Of a DNA stretch of 64,000 bases, positions 44,167 through 53,213 are shown one piece after another (positions within the stretch are counted from its first letter, which is position 1; every line of letters begins with the position of its first letter). The translations under genes were made by a program, and so were the position numbers. The DNA is from Nitrospirota bacterium (GTDB lineage: Bacteria; Nitrospirota; Thermodesulfovibrionia; Thermodesulfovibrionales; Dissulfurispiraceae). The DNA lies in assembly GCA_016936655.1 (NCBI GenBank), contig JAFGXL010000015.1:124001-188000 (forward strand). The letters run 5' to 3'. The notes below the pieces were generated by a model. That model searched no databases. It had not been told where the DNA came from and saw only the letters and a program-made list of their open reading frames with translations.

Positions 44167-46011
44167 CTATCTGATAAGCGACTTAACCCTATTTGCTATG
44201 GCTGCTGCTGATATGCCCTCATACTCCAGTAGTTTAGCAGGGCTTCCGCTTTTTGGCATGCGTGTAACTGCAAGACTCTGCACCTGAGCGCAGTATCCAG
44301 CAAGCGACGATCGCACTGCCTCACCTATGCCGCCTTCAGCATAATGATCCTCTACGGTTACAATAAGTCCTGTCTCTTCAGCTGCACTTCTCAAAGTATC
44401 CTGATCAACAGGCTTTATGCTGTATAAATCTATAACTCTTATTTCTATTCCCTCTGATTTCAGTAAGTCATAAGCAGCAAGCGCTTCATGCAGTGTAATC
44501 CCTGCTGCCACAACTGTTGCTGAGTCTCTATCCCCTTGCCTGACAACCATACTGCCTCCTATACTGAACTCATCATCAGCAGTATAGATTACAGGGGTAT
44601 CCTTTCTTGTTGTCCTGATATAAACAATCCCGTTATGCTTTGCAGCTGCCTCTACAAGACGCTCTGCAGATACTGCATCAGAAGGGTATAGCACCACACT
44701 GTCAAGCAGTGTTCTGAACATGGCTATGTCCTCAAGCCCCATCTGGGATGCGCCATCTTCACCTATTGATACTCCAGCATGAGAGCCGCAAAACTTTATG
44801 TTTGCATCAGAATAGCGCGCCATCCTTATCTGATCAAAAGCCCTAGTCAGAAAGGCAGCAAAAGATGATACAAATGGAATCTTACCTCTTTTTGACAATC
44901 CAAGAGCAGCACCTACCATATTTTGTTCAGCTACAAACATTTCGAAGAATTTATCTGGATACTTTTGTTTGAATATCTCTGAGTATGTGGAATTGCTAAC
45001 CTCTGCATCTAGGACAATCAGCTCAGGATACGATGATGCTATCCTTGACAGCGCTGAACCGTAAGCAAATCTTGTAGCGATATTTTGACCGGGGTTGTAG
45101 TTGATATTATCAAAAGGTATTCGCGTCTGTGCAGCAGGTTTTATATGCTTTGGCTCAGCTATATTGAGCCTGAATGCTTTATCAACAGAACCGATCTCTT
45201 TTAGAGCTAAACCCGCATCATCTTTTTTTAAAGGTTTGCCATGCCAGTCGTTTCTGTTTTCAAATATTGACGCACCCTTGCCCTTTAGAGTTTTTGCTAT
45301 TATCATCAGAGGGGTATCAGGAGCATCTCCTATATGACTGTATGCTTCTGTTATCTCGTCAATCGAGTGGCCGTCTATTACAGCAGCATTCCATCCGAAT
45401 GCCTCTGCCCTTTTTTGGTATGCAGATATGTCATGACCCAGCATAGTCTGACCGCGCTGACCCAGTCTGTTCACATCCAGAATAGCTGTAAGATTCCCCA
45501 GCTTATAGTATGAAGCGAGCTGAAGCGCCTCCCACTGAGCCCCCTCAGCCATCTCACTGTCTCCAAGAAGCACATATGTCCTGTATGGAAGATTATCAAT
45601 ATACTTTGCATTCAGAGCCATGCCGAATCCTATCGGGAGCCCTTGGCCAAGTGAACCTGTAGCCGCCTCTGTAAAAGGAAAAGCAGGAGTCGGATGGCCT
45701 TCTAGCCTGCTGTTAAATTTTCTCATGGTCATGAGCTCATCTTCTGTAATCTGGCCTGCTGCGAGCCATAAGGAATACATAAGCGGAGATGCATGGCCTT
45801 TAGAGAATATCAGCCTGTCATTGTTGGGCTGGGAAGGGTTCTGGGGATCAAATCTGAAGTGTCCTCCAAAAAAAAGCGCAGCCATAAGATCAACTGCAGA
45901 CAAAGATGATGTAGGATGGCCTGAGCCTGCCTCTGTGGTGGAGAGTATTATAAAATGCCTTATAAGTCTGGCTATCTCCTGGATATTATGCTTATCTGGA
46001 ATAACAGCCAT
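44167..46011 (-). CDS. tkt: Transketolase
   Basis: The 614-residue protein is a full-length, single-chain transketolase: the thiamine diphosphate site with SGHPTSSLSAVDLMAALFF, GDSEMAEGAQWEA, the PP domain in the middle and the C-terminal domain. It transfers two-carbon units in the pentose phosphate and related pathways. In this neighbourhood a two-subunit type might be expected, but the gene is fused. It is the last gene of a group with DUF1844 and korB/korA; 8 bases separate it from DUF1844. Confidence 0.93.
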   Translation of the reverse strand: MAVIPDKHNIQEIARLIRHFIILSTTEAGSGHPTSSLSAVDLMAALFFGGHFRFDPQNPSQPNNDRLIFSKGHASPLMYSLWLAAGQITEDELMTMRKFNSRLEGHPTPAFPFTEAATGSLGQGLPIGFGMALNAKYIDNLPYRTYVLLGDSEMAEGAQWEALQLASYYKLGNLTAILDVNRLGQRGQTMLGHDISAYQKRAEAFGWNAAVIDGHSIDEITEAYSHIGDAPDTPLMIIAKTLKGKGASIFENRNDWHGKPLKKDDAGLALKEIGSVDKAFRLNIAEPKHIKPAAQTRIPFDNINYNPGQNIATRFAYGSALSRIASSYPELIVLDAEVSNSTYSEIFKQKYPDKFFEMFVAEQNMVGAALGLSKRGKIPFVSSFAAFLTRAFDQIRMARYSDANIKFCGSHAGVSIGEDGASQMGLEDIAMFRTLLDSVVLYPSDAVSAERLVEAAAKHNGIVYIRTTRKDTPVIYTADDEFSIGGSMVVRQGDRDSATVVAAGITLHEALAAYDLLKSEGIEIRVIDLYSIKPVDQDTLRSAAEETGLIVTVEDHYAEGGIGEAVRSSLAGYCAQVQSLAVTRMPKSGSPAKLLEYEGISAAAIANRVKSLIR

Positions 46012-46019
46012 CTGCAGCC

Positions 46020-46385
46020 TTAGACCTTCTGTTCCGTCATCTTTACATATGACATCCTGAGGCTGTAGAGCACCTCTGTAAGCATCTTCTGCTCATCAAC
46101 GCCAAGGTTGCCTTTAGTCTTTTCCTCTAGCATCCCTAGAGTGTCTATAAAATATTTTGCCTGTTCAGGATCTGACTGATGAGCTCCAGGCCCCATACCC
46201 ATGCACATATATGCCATTGAAGACAGGCTTATAATGTGAGTCATAAAATTTGCTTCTGGAAGAGGCGTCTCCTTTTTATCCTGAGCAGCCTCATGCTGAT
46301 TCTCTTTTTTATTCTCAACTGGTTCAGTGCCCACATTATCAGATGTTGCAACACGCTTGTCTCTTACTTCGAAGTCCTTTTCCAT
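46020..46385 (-). CDS. DUF1844 small protein
   Basis: The 121-residue protein has a charged, Lys/Glu-rich N-terminal half and a conserved C-terminal half (FMTHIISLSSMAYMCMGMGP, IDTLGMLEEKTKGNL, EQKMLTEVLYSLRMSYV) typical of DUF1844. Its function is unknown. It sits between korB and transketolase, 15 and 8 bases from them, so it is cotranscribed with central carbon genes. Confidence 0.85.
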   Translation of the reverse strand: MEKDFEVRDKRVATSDNVGTEPVENKKENQHEAAQDKKETPLPEANFMTHIISLSSMAYMCMGMGPGAHQSDPEQAKYFIDTLGMLEEKTKGNLGVDEQKMLTEVLYSLRMSYVKMTEQKV

Positions 46386-46400
46386 AACTCCTCCAGCTAT

Positions 46401-47249
46401 TTAATAGAATTCCTTTAGTAATTTTTCGATCTCTCTATTATCAGGCGTGGCAGCCCTGTGCGGGTGATAAGCTGAATTAATGCGGCTCTCCAGAGTCTGC
46501 CTAATGTTTCTGTATAATACACCTATTGGAATTTCATCTCCCCACTCAAGTGCCTTCTGAAATGCGGCTATTTTATCCTCTGGATTATAGTCTTCATCAA
46601 TATGCTTAACCCTGTTTTTATACCATTCATAAGTATTTATTTTATTGAATGTTACACAAGGTTGAAGTATATCCACAAGAGAAAACCCCTTATGATTTAT
46701 AGCCTGTTTTATTATTGATTTCAGATGTTCCCTGTCTCCTGCATAGCTTCTGGCAACAAAACTGCAATCCATAGCAACAGCAAATGACAAAGGATTGAAC
46801 TGTTCTGAAAAAACTCCAAACGGCTGAACCTTTGTCTTCATCCCCTGAATGCTTGTGGGCGATGCCTGTCCTTTAGTCAAACCATATATCTGATTATTGT
46901 GAACAAAAAGCTTTATATCAGCATTTCTCCTGATGCCGTGAAGCAGATGGTTGCCTCCTTCTCCGTAACAGTCTCCATCTCCTGCAACAGCTATAGTAAG
47001 GATGTCAGGATTAGCCAGCTTAATGCCTGTTGCAACTGGCAGTGTCCTGCCATGCAGACCATTAAATGTATTGCATCTGAGTGAGTGAGGAAACTTTCCT
47101 GCCTGACCTATTCCGGATACTATCACAAACTGGTGAGGCTCTATATCCATCTCTGCCAATGCCTCTCTGAAGGTGCGCAATATCATATGGTTGCCGCATC
47201 CCGGACACCATGCATCAGGCTGCCCAATATACTCATCAGACGAGCGCAT
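46401..47249 (-). CDS. korB: 2-oxoacid:ferredoxin oxidoreductase, beta subunit
   Basis: The 282-residue protein binds thiamine diphosphate: WCPGCGNHMIL near the N-terminus and GDGDCYGEGGNHL in the middle. Together with the alpha/gamma chain it oxidises a 2-oxoacid (2-oxoglutarate or pyruvate) with CoA and reduces ferredoxin, or the reverse. No additional ferredoxin-like domain is present. The start at 47249 follows AGGAGA and lies inside the last codons of korA, so translation is coupled. Substrate specificity is not decided. Confidence 0.9.
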   Translation of the reverse strand: MRSSDEYIGQPDAWCPGCGNHMILRTFREALAEMDIEPHQFVIVSGIGQAGKFPHSLRCNTFNGLHGRTLPVATGIKLANPDILTIAVAGDGDCYGEGGNHLLHGIRRNADIKLFVHNNQIYGLTKGQASPTSIQGMKTKVQPFGVFSEQFNPLSFAVAMDCSFVARSYAGDREHLKSIIKQAINHKGFSLVDILQPCVTFNKINTYEWYKNRVKHIDEDYNPEDKIAAFQKALEWGDEIPIGVLYRNIRQTLESRINSAYHPHRAATPDNREIEKLLKEFY

Positions 47250-48951
47250 TAATCTCCTCCAGTATATATTCAAGCGTGAACGGCCTGCCGTCAAACCTGT
47301 TTATATGATATTTGAAGCTGACACCCTTTTCAGCCTTCAGCAGGAAAGCAAACTGGCTGGTAGCGTTGTTCTCCACACAGATTGATACTCTGGCATTTCT
47401 GATGATATCAAGATAAGCTGAATGTTCATCTGCAGGCAGCGGCAATATCTCCTGAAAATGCAGAAGCGCGGTCTTTTTCTTTTTCACTAGGGCGTCAACC
47501 ACCTCTCTTAGAGGATCGTATGTTGAGCCCCAGCCCACTAAAACAATCTCCGGATTACTGCTTCCATAAAGAAGCGGCGTTGAAATCTCATGCCTTATAA
47601 GCGGCATCTTCTTATGCAGCCTTTTGTTCACCATCGCTCTTCTTGTTTCAGCATCCTCTATGATATGCCCCTCTTCGCTATGCTCATCACTATCAACAAC
47701 AACCAGATTCTTTGATGCTCCCGGCACAGCCAGAGGGGTTACTCCTGTATCAGTAAAAGCGTATCTTTTGTATTGATCAAGAGACTTCAGGTCTTCAGTC
47801 CTCAGCCTGTGGTCTTTAAAAATAGTTTTTGACAGATCAAAACCCTTAAATGTCCATAGTGAATCAGACAGGTACTGGTCAAATAATACAATAGCAGGCA
47901 CCTGGTACTTCTCTGATAGGTCAAAAGCCTTGCACACAAGGTAAAAAGCCTGTTCAGGATCGCGAGGCGCAAAAATCAGTCTTGGAAATTCTCCATGTCC
48001 TGCAAAAGCAGAAAATAGAAGCTCGCCCTGTTCTGTTCTTGTAGGAAGCCCTGTAGCCGGCCCAGGCCTCTGGCCAAGGCATATCACAACAGGGATCTCT
48101 GTGATTCCGGCAAGAGACAAGCCCTCAACCATTAAAGCAAAGCCTCCGCCTGATGTCCCAGTCATAGATCTAAGACCAGCATAAGAAGCGCCGAGAGCCA
48201 TATTTATAGCTGCTATTTCATCCTCTGACTGTTCAACTATGATGCTGCCTGATGACTCTTTTGAGGCAAGATAATTCATTATGCCAGTTGAGGGGGTCAT
48301 GGGGTACGCGGTATAGAATCTGCATCCTGCTGCGATTGCTCCTACTGCGATCGCCTCTGTGGCTGATATAAGCATTAAAGGCTCTGATCTGTCCGGCAGA
48401 CCGAAAGAACACTGTATGCAGGCGTCGGATGCAAAATCAAATCCGGCTTTTGCTGCGGCCAAGTTTGCATTCACTACATCATCGCCTTTTTTCGAGAATG
48501 TATCTCTAAAGATCTGATTCACTATGTCCAGATCCATATTGAGCATACCGTGCACAGATCCTATAGCTACGGTGTTGGCCATAATCTTGCTGCCGCCTGC
48601 ATCATGCGCTAATTTTGCAAATGGGATGTCGATAAAAGTTTCGCTGCCAAAAGACTCTTTAATTTGGGTTGAATCATAAATGACAAGACCTATTAAGGAG
48701 AGAGTTTTTTTATACCGCTTTATACTCTCTGCATCAAGGGCTATCAGAATATCAACAGACTCTCTTGCGCAGAATACAGGACTGTCTGAAAATCTTATCC
48801 TGTAAAAATTATGGCCGCCTCTTACCCGAGACTCATAATCCTGATCTGTAAATACATGAAGTCCTGACCGCGCAAAGACCTTAGCCAGAGTATCTCCAAT
48901 CGTCTGAATGCCCTGTCCTGCCTCTCCGCCTATTTTGATTACATAGTCCAT
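47236..48951 (-). CDS. korA: 2-oxoacid:ferredoxin oxidoreductase, fused gamma-alpha subunit
   Basis: The 571-residue protein has an N-terminal gamma domain (IKIGGEAGQGIQTIGDTLAK, about 1-190) fused to an alpha domain from about residue 200 (AYPMTPSTGIMNYL, SGGGFALMVEGLSLAG, PGPATGLPTRTEQGEL). Such two-chain enzymes are ancient-type ferredoxin oxidoreductases, found in organisms with the reductive TCA cycle or anaerobic pyruvate metabolism. A 66-base gap before phoR's end holds a weak promoter-like pattern and a TTGTTATAACAA palindrome (48984-48995). The gene heads korA-korB-DUF1844-tkt. Confidence 0.92.
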   Translation of the reverse strand: MDYVIKIGGEAGQGIQTIGDTLAKVFARSGLHVFTDQDYESRVRGGHNFYRIRFSDSPVFCARESVDILIALDAESIKRYKKTLSLIGLVIYDSTQIKESFGSETFIDIPFAKLAHDAGGSKIMANTVAIGSVHGMLNMDLDIVNQIFRDTFSKKGDDVVNANLAAAKAGFDFASDACIQCSFGLPDRSEPLMLISATEAIAVGAIAAGCRFYTAYPMTPSTGIMNYLASKESSGSIIVEQSEDEIAAINMALGASYAGLRSMTGTSGGGFALMVEGLSLAGITEIPVVICLGQRPGPATGLPTRTEQGELLFSAFAGHGEFPRLIFAPRDPEQAFYLVCKAFDLSEKYQVPAIVLFDQYLSDSLWTFKGFDLSKTIFKDHRLRTEDLKSLDQYKRYAFTDTGVTPLAVPGASKNLVVVDSDEHSEEGHIIEDAETRRAMVNKRLHKKMPLIRHEISTPLLYGSSNPEIVLVGWGSTYDPLREVVDALVKKKKTALLHFQEILPLPADEHSAYLDIIRNARVSICVENNATSQFAFLLKAEKGVSFKYHINRFDGRPFTLEYILEEINALV

Positions 48952-49017
48952 AGGATACTTATTAAAAGTTTAACCTATACCATTTGTTATAACAACCATG
49001 CAGGGGGAAATTGACTA

Positions 49018-50268
49018 CTACTTCATTATAATTTTGATTGTTGTGCCCTTGCCCAATTCGCTCTCAACAGTCATGCTCCAGTCATGAGCACGGACAATAT
49101 GTTTGACTATTGCTAGTCCGAGGCCTGTACCGCCTAGCGCTCTTGAGCGAGCCTTGTCAACTCTGTAAAAACGTTCTCCCAGCCTGTCGAGATGTTCTTT
49201 GGGTATGCCTGCGCCTGTGTCTCTGACAACAAATATTTTTGTTCCAGATTCTGCGATAATCCCTGCGGTTACTCCGCCAGCTTCTGTATATTTTATTCCG
49301 TTGTCTACAAGGTTCAGCACAACCTGTATAAACTTGTCCCTGTCTGCTGATATCCTGCCAGTTCCTTCCTGAATTTCCTTCTTAAGATACAGACCTTTTT
49401 TTGATGCCTTGTCCTGCAGCATCATAAAGACGCTGTCTATAATCTGTTCTATATCCACATCAGTCCTCTCGATGTTGATGTGACCGGTCTCTATGCTTGA
49501 GAGTGTGAGCAGATCCTCAACCAGACTGTTAAGTCGCTCGCTGTGATTTTTTATCAATTTCAAGAATCTTACAGCGCTGTCAGGATCATTTATTGCTCCG
49601 TCAATAAGCGTCTCTGAAAATCCCCTGATCGCTGTCAGAGGAGTTTTTATTTCGTGAGACACATTTGCTATAAAATCCCTTCTCATATTTTCGAGCTGTT
49701 TCAGCCTGGTTATGTCATGAAGTGTGATAATAACGCTTTCTGAATCATCTGATGATACTGGCAATGCTGTAGCTATAAAGTTTCTGACAATGCCGTCATG
49801 CTCAGCTTCAATCTCTTCAACAACAGCATCTTTTGATTCGAGAGCTTCTAAAAATATCTGGCTAAGCTTCTGGTGGCGTAGGGTCTCAAGCATTGACATC
49901 CCCTCAATTCGGCCATGAAGCATAAAGGCTCTGACAAGTGCCCTGTTTGCAAGAGTAATAATGCCTGCGCTGTTCAGAACAACCACTCCGTCAGACAGAC
50001 TCCTTAGCATAGCATCGAGCATGCGTCTCTGGCTGTCTGCTGATCTGAGGTCATCTTTGGCATGTTCCAGCTTCCTGCATAGCTCTGATGCAGCCTGCTC
50101 AGCCTCTTCATAAAAAGAAATATCCAGAGCCTCATCATATTCGCCTATAGACACCAAATGAAAAAACTGCTTGAGAGATCGTTTAATAAGAAACAGCTTA
50201 AGGGCAAAATATATCCCAAGAGCTGCTGCTGCAGCAAGAGATATAATCAATAAAACGGATGTATTCAT
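49018..50268 (-). CDS. phoR: PhoR-type sensor histidine kinase
   Basis: The 416-residue protein has one N-terminal transmembrane helix, a short linker, a PAS-like domain (LRSLSDGVVVLNSAGIITLANRA), HisKA with the phosphorylated histidine in NVSHEIKTPLTAIRG, and the HATPase motifs NLVDNGIKYT, DTGAGIP and GTGLGLAIV. It follows phoB and shows the PhoR arrangement, so phosphate limitation is the likely signal, although no pst/pho genes are adjacent. It starts 2 bases after the phoB stop. Confidence 0.9.
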   Translation of the reverse strand: MNTSVLLIISLAAAAALGIYFALKLFLIKRSLKQFFHLVSIGEYDEALDISFYEEAEQAASELCRKLEHAKDDLRSADSQRRMLDAMLRSLSDGVVVLNSAGIITLANRALVRAFMLHGRIEGMSMLETLRHQKLSQIFLEALESKDAVVEEIEAEHDGIVRNFIATALPVSSDDSESVIITLHDITRLKQLENMRRDFIANVSHEIKTPLTAIRGFSETLIDGAINDPDSAVRFLKLIKNHSERLNSLVEDLLTLSSIETGHINIERTDVDIEQIIDSVFMMLQDKASKKGLYLKKEIQEGTGRISADRDKFIQVVLNLVDNGIKYTEAGGVTAGIIAESGTKIFVVRDTGAGIPKEHLDRLGERFYRVDKARSRALGGTGLGLAIVKHIVRAHDWSMTVESELGKGTTIKIIMK

Positions 50269-50270
50269 TT

Positions 50271-50981
50271 TTATTCTATGTAGTAACCGACTCCGCGCAT
50301 TGTCTTGAGGTACGTCGGAGCCTCTGGATCTTTTTCTATCTTTGCCCTCAGTCTGCGTATATGCACATCAACAGTGCGGGGCTCTACAAAGACATCATCT
50401 CCCCATACAGCATCTAACAGCTGCTCCCTGTTGTATATCCTTCCGCGCCTCTGCGCAAGATAGACAAGAAGCTTAAATTCCCTTGCGCTTAATTTTATCT
50501 TTCTGCTGCCTGTAGTAACAGTATACCTCTGCCTGTCTATAATCATATCCCCGACAGCCAGCAGCGCCTCTGGATCGGACTCGGCCTCTTCCTGCTGAAC
50601 AGCCCCTGCATCAGATCTTCTAATAAGAGCCTTGACGCGTGCTGCGAGTTCTCTCGGGCTGAACGGCTTCACAACATAATCATCAGCTCCCATCTCAAGC
50701 CCAACAACCTTATCCACCTCTTCGCTCTTGGCTGTGAGCATAAGTATAGGCAGCGCAGACAGCTCTTTTGTATTTCGTACGAGGCGGCAGATCTCCAGGC
50801 CCTGCATCCCGGGCAGCATAAGATCAAGAACAATAAGATCATACTTGGAGGATTTGATTTTATCGAATGCACCCTCTCCGTCAAAGGCCGTATCTATTTC
50901 ATAACCATCTTTTTTGAGATTGTAGGAAACAAGCTCCACGATATCCGGCTCGTCATCAACTACAAGTATTCTCTTCATCAT
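50271..50981 (-). CDS. phoB: PhoB-type response regulator
   Basis: The 236-residue regulator has a receiver domain (RILVVDDEPDIVELV, phosphorylated Asp in IVLDLMLPGM, TAKSEEVDK) and an OmpR/PhoB winged-helix domain (KLSAREFKLLVYLAQRRGRI to RTVDVHIRRLRAKIE). It pairs with the kinase immediately downstream. Its start overlaps the stop of aroB, so aroK-aroB-phoB-phoR look like one transcript. The gene call as PhoB follows from domain order and pairing; other OmpR-family functions are possible. Confidence 0.9.
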   Translation of the reverse strand: MMKRILVVDDEPDIVELVSYNLKKDGYEIDTAFDGEGAFDKIKSSKYDLIVLDLMLPGMQGLEICRLVRNTKELSALPILMLTAKSEEVDKVVGLEMGADDYVVKPFSPRELAARVKALIRRSDAGAVQQEEAESDPEALLAVGDMIIDRQRYTVTTGSRKIKLSAREFKLLVYLAQRRGRIYNREQLLDAVWGDDVFVEPRTVDVHIRRLRAKIEKDPEAPTYLKTMRGVGYYIE

Positions 50982-52054
50982 TTGAATGATCTCATAATAA
51001 TATCTTCGCTTATACCGGTTTCGATCCGCACCTTTCCTATGCTCTCTGGAAGTATAAACTTTACGCTGCCGCTGACCGTCTTTTTATCAAGCTGCATATG
51101 CTGAATAAGATTTGGAAGAGAGATGCCTTCAGGCAAGGAGACTGGAAGACCATAGCTGCTTATCAAAGCCTCTATGCGTCTGAGCTGTCCGGCATCCAGC
51201 AGACCCATAAGATGAGCTATTTTGGATTCTATGCACATTCCTATGGCTACGCCTTCGCCATGCAGATATTTCAGATATCCCGTCTCTGTCTCAAGAGCAT
51301 GCCCTACGGTATGGCCAAAATTAAGTATCTCTCTAAGGCCAGATTCATGTTCATCTTTTGATACAACATCAGCCTTTATCTCGCATGATTTTTTTATTAT
51401 GTATGAAAGAGCCTGTTCGTCAAAGCTCAATATCCTGTTTTTTTCTGCCTCAAGAAAATCAAAAAAACTGCTGTCGCTTATTATGCCGTACTTTATAACC
51501 TCTGCCATGCCGCACAAAAATTCTCTGGGAGCAAGCGTTTTTAATGCAAAGGTATCTGCAAGCACAAGCCTGGGCTGATAAAATGTTCCAATCATATTTT
51601 TGCCAAGAAGATGATTTACTCCTGTTTTGCCTCCAACCGAGCTGTCCACCTGAGCAAGCAGTGTTGTCGGCGCCTGCACAAAACTTATGCCGCGCATGTA
51701 TATTGATGAAACAAACCCTGCCATGTCGCCTATAACCCCGCCGCCAAGCGCTACAACACAAGACTTTCTGTCGAGTCTGCGTTTGAGCAGCTCTGTAAGT
51801 ATGCTGCATGCCCAGTCATATGTCTTGTACTGCTCTCCGTCAGGCATTATTACTCTGTAGCACTCAAAGCCTGACTGAGAAAGAGACCTATGCAGAGTGT
51901 CGCAGTAGAGGCTCTCGACCAGTGGATTGGTCAAAATAACAACCTTGCCGCTGAAGCCAAGTTCTTTTAGAAATTTACCGGCCTGATCCAGCAGACCTGA
52001 GTCTATCTTGATTTCATAGCTTCTCTGTCCCAATTCAACACTGACTTTATCCAT
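50978..52054 (-). CDS. aroB: 3-Dehydroquinate synthase
   Basis: The 358-residue enzyme closes DAHP to dehydroquinate, second step of the shikimate pathway, with NAD+ and a metal. The motifs are intact: DGEQYKTYDW, GGGVIGDMAGFVSSIYMRG, TTLLAQVDSSVGGKTGVN and the metal histidines in LNFGHTVGHALE. Length is normal. It lies 3 bases after aroK and overlaps phoB by 4 bases. Confidence 0.96.
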   Translation of the reverse strand: MDKVSVELGQRSYEIKIDSGLLDQAGKFLKELGFSGKVVILTNPLVESLYCDTLHRSLSQSGFECYRVIMPDGEQYKTYDWACSILTELLKRRLDRKSCVVALGGGVIGDMAGFVSSIYMRGISFVQAPTTLLAQVDSSVGGKTGVNHLLGKNMIGTFYQPRLVLADTFALKTLAPREFLCGMAEVIKYGIISDSSFFDFLEAEKNRILSFDEQALSYIIKKSCEIKADVVSKDEHESGLREILNFGHTVGHALETETGYLKYLHGEGVAIGMCIESKIAHLMGLLDAGQLRRIEALISSYGLPVSLPEGISLPNLIQHMQLDKKTVSGSVKFILPESIGKVRIETGISEDIIMRSFK

Positions 52055-52057
52055 ATC

Positions 52058-52573
52058 TCAGCTGCAGAACTCCTTGAATCTTTTGATCACCTCTTCTGCT
52101 GTTTCAAGAGGTGTTTTACTGCTTGTGTCAATGATTATATCAGCTTTTATGTAAAACGGTTCTCTATAGGTAAGTATGTCATTTATCTTTGACTTCAAAT
52201 CTCCTGAATTAAGCAATGGTCTCGATGATGAACTGCTAACCCTGTCGTAAATAACCTGAGGATCTGCAGTAAGACAGACTATTACTCCATTGCGTCTTAG
52301 GATCTCAACATTATCATCTTTAAGCACAACCCCGCCGCCGGTTGATATTACAGCAGGAGATTCTGAGCTCAGCTCCAGAATTGCGGATGTCTCTATAGAT
52401 CTGAAATATTCCTCTCCATGCTTTTCAAAGATTTCAGCAATAGGTATGCCTTGCCTACTCTCTATTTCATGATCAACATCAACAAACCTTATTCCGAGCA
52501 GACGGGCTATAATCCTGCCTGCAGAGCTTTTGCCTGTACCCATAAAGCCGGTAAGCACCAGATTGTTTTTCAA
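52058..52573 (-). CDS. aroK: Shikimate kinase
   Basis: The 171-residue kinase has the P-loop GFMGTGKSSAG, the shikimate-binding GGGVVL and the lid region with RPLLNSGD. It phosphorylates shikimate. The start is set at the TTG at 52573, behind GGAGAG; an in-frame TTG four codons upstream overlaps that site. The gene is divergent from the nuclease gene, only 40 bases away, so the two promoters overlap. aroK-aroB are the usual pair. Confidence 0.94.
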   Translation of the reverse strand: MKNNLVLTGFMGTGKSSAGRIIARLLGIRFVDVDHEIESRQGIPIAEIFEKHGEEYFRSIETSAILELSSESPAVISTGGGVVLKDDNVEILRRNGVIVCLTADPQVIYDRVSSSSSRPLLNSGDLKSKINDILTYREPFYIKADIIIDTSSKTPLETAEEVIKRFKEFCS

Positions 52574-52613
52574 TATTCTCTCCAACCCTACATAGCTAAA
52601 AAGATGAAAAATT

Positions 52614-53213
52614 GTGTTAATATATCGCGTGGCGCGTTTTTATTATACATTAACATCCTCTGTTCTTATTGTCATAGCTCTTCTCTTTTCAGCATCAAAC
52701 GCTGAAGAGAACAGGAATATATTCCTCAAGAAAAATGTGCAGACAGCTCAGACCGGCACTCTCTACAGGGTAACTCAGGTGCATGATGGAGATACTGTCA
52801 GCATAAGGATCAGCAAATTTACCAAGATACCTGCAAAAACAGAACGCGTAAGATTAATAGGCATAGACGCTCCTGAGCTAAAGCAGGAGCCTTGGGGCAG
52901 AAAGGCAAAAAAACATCTCAAGGATATTGTGAGCAAAAGCGACTGGATAGTCTCAGTAGAGCTTGATCTGGAGCAGCGCGACAAACATGGCAGGCTTCTA
53001 GGATATCTCTGGGATAAAAAAGGACGATGCATAAATATGCAGATGGTTGAGACTGGCTATGCTATGGCTTACACTCTGCCTCCTAATGTTAAATATGCTA
53101 ACCAGCTGGCAGATGCCCAGTCCAGGGCTAGACAAGATAAAAAAGGTCTATGGAAAGAAAATGCTTTCAGCAAGACCCCGAGGGAATGGCGCAGAGAAAA
53201 TCCGCGCAATTAG
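52614..53213 (+). CDS. Exported thermonuclease-family nuclease
   Basis: The 199-residue protein is a staphylococcal nuclease homologue: VHDGDTVSIRI, the catalytic RLIGIDAPE, and the conserved RDKHGRLLGYLW containing the second catalytic arginine. An N-terminal hydrophobic stretch ending in SASNAEE resembles a signal peptide. It cleaves single-stranded DNA or RNA with Ca2+, possibly in the periplasm. The start is uncertain: GTG codons at 52614 or 52629 are both open. Its stop overlaps the convergent pgi stop by 4 bases. Confidence 0.88.
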   Translation: MLIYRVARFYYTLTSSVLIVIALLFSASNAEENRNIFLKKNVQTAQTGTLYRVTQVHDGDTVSIRISKFTKIPAKTERVRLIGIDAPELKQEPWGRKAKKHLKDIVSKSDWIVSVELDLEQRDKHGRLLGYLWDKKGRCINMQMVETGYAMAYTLPPNVKYANQLADAQSRARQDKKGLWKENAFSKTPREWRRENPRN

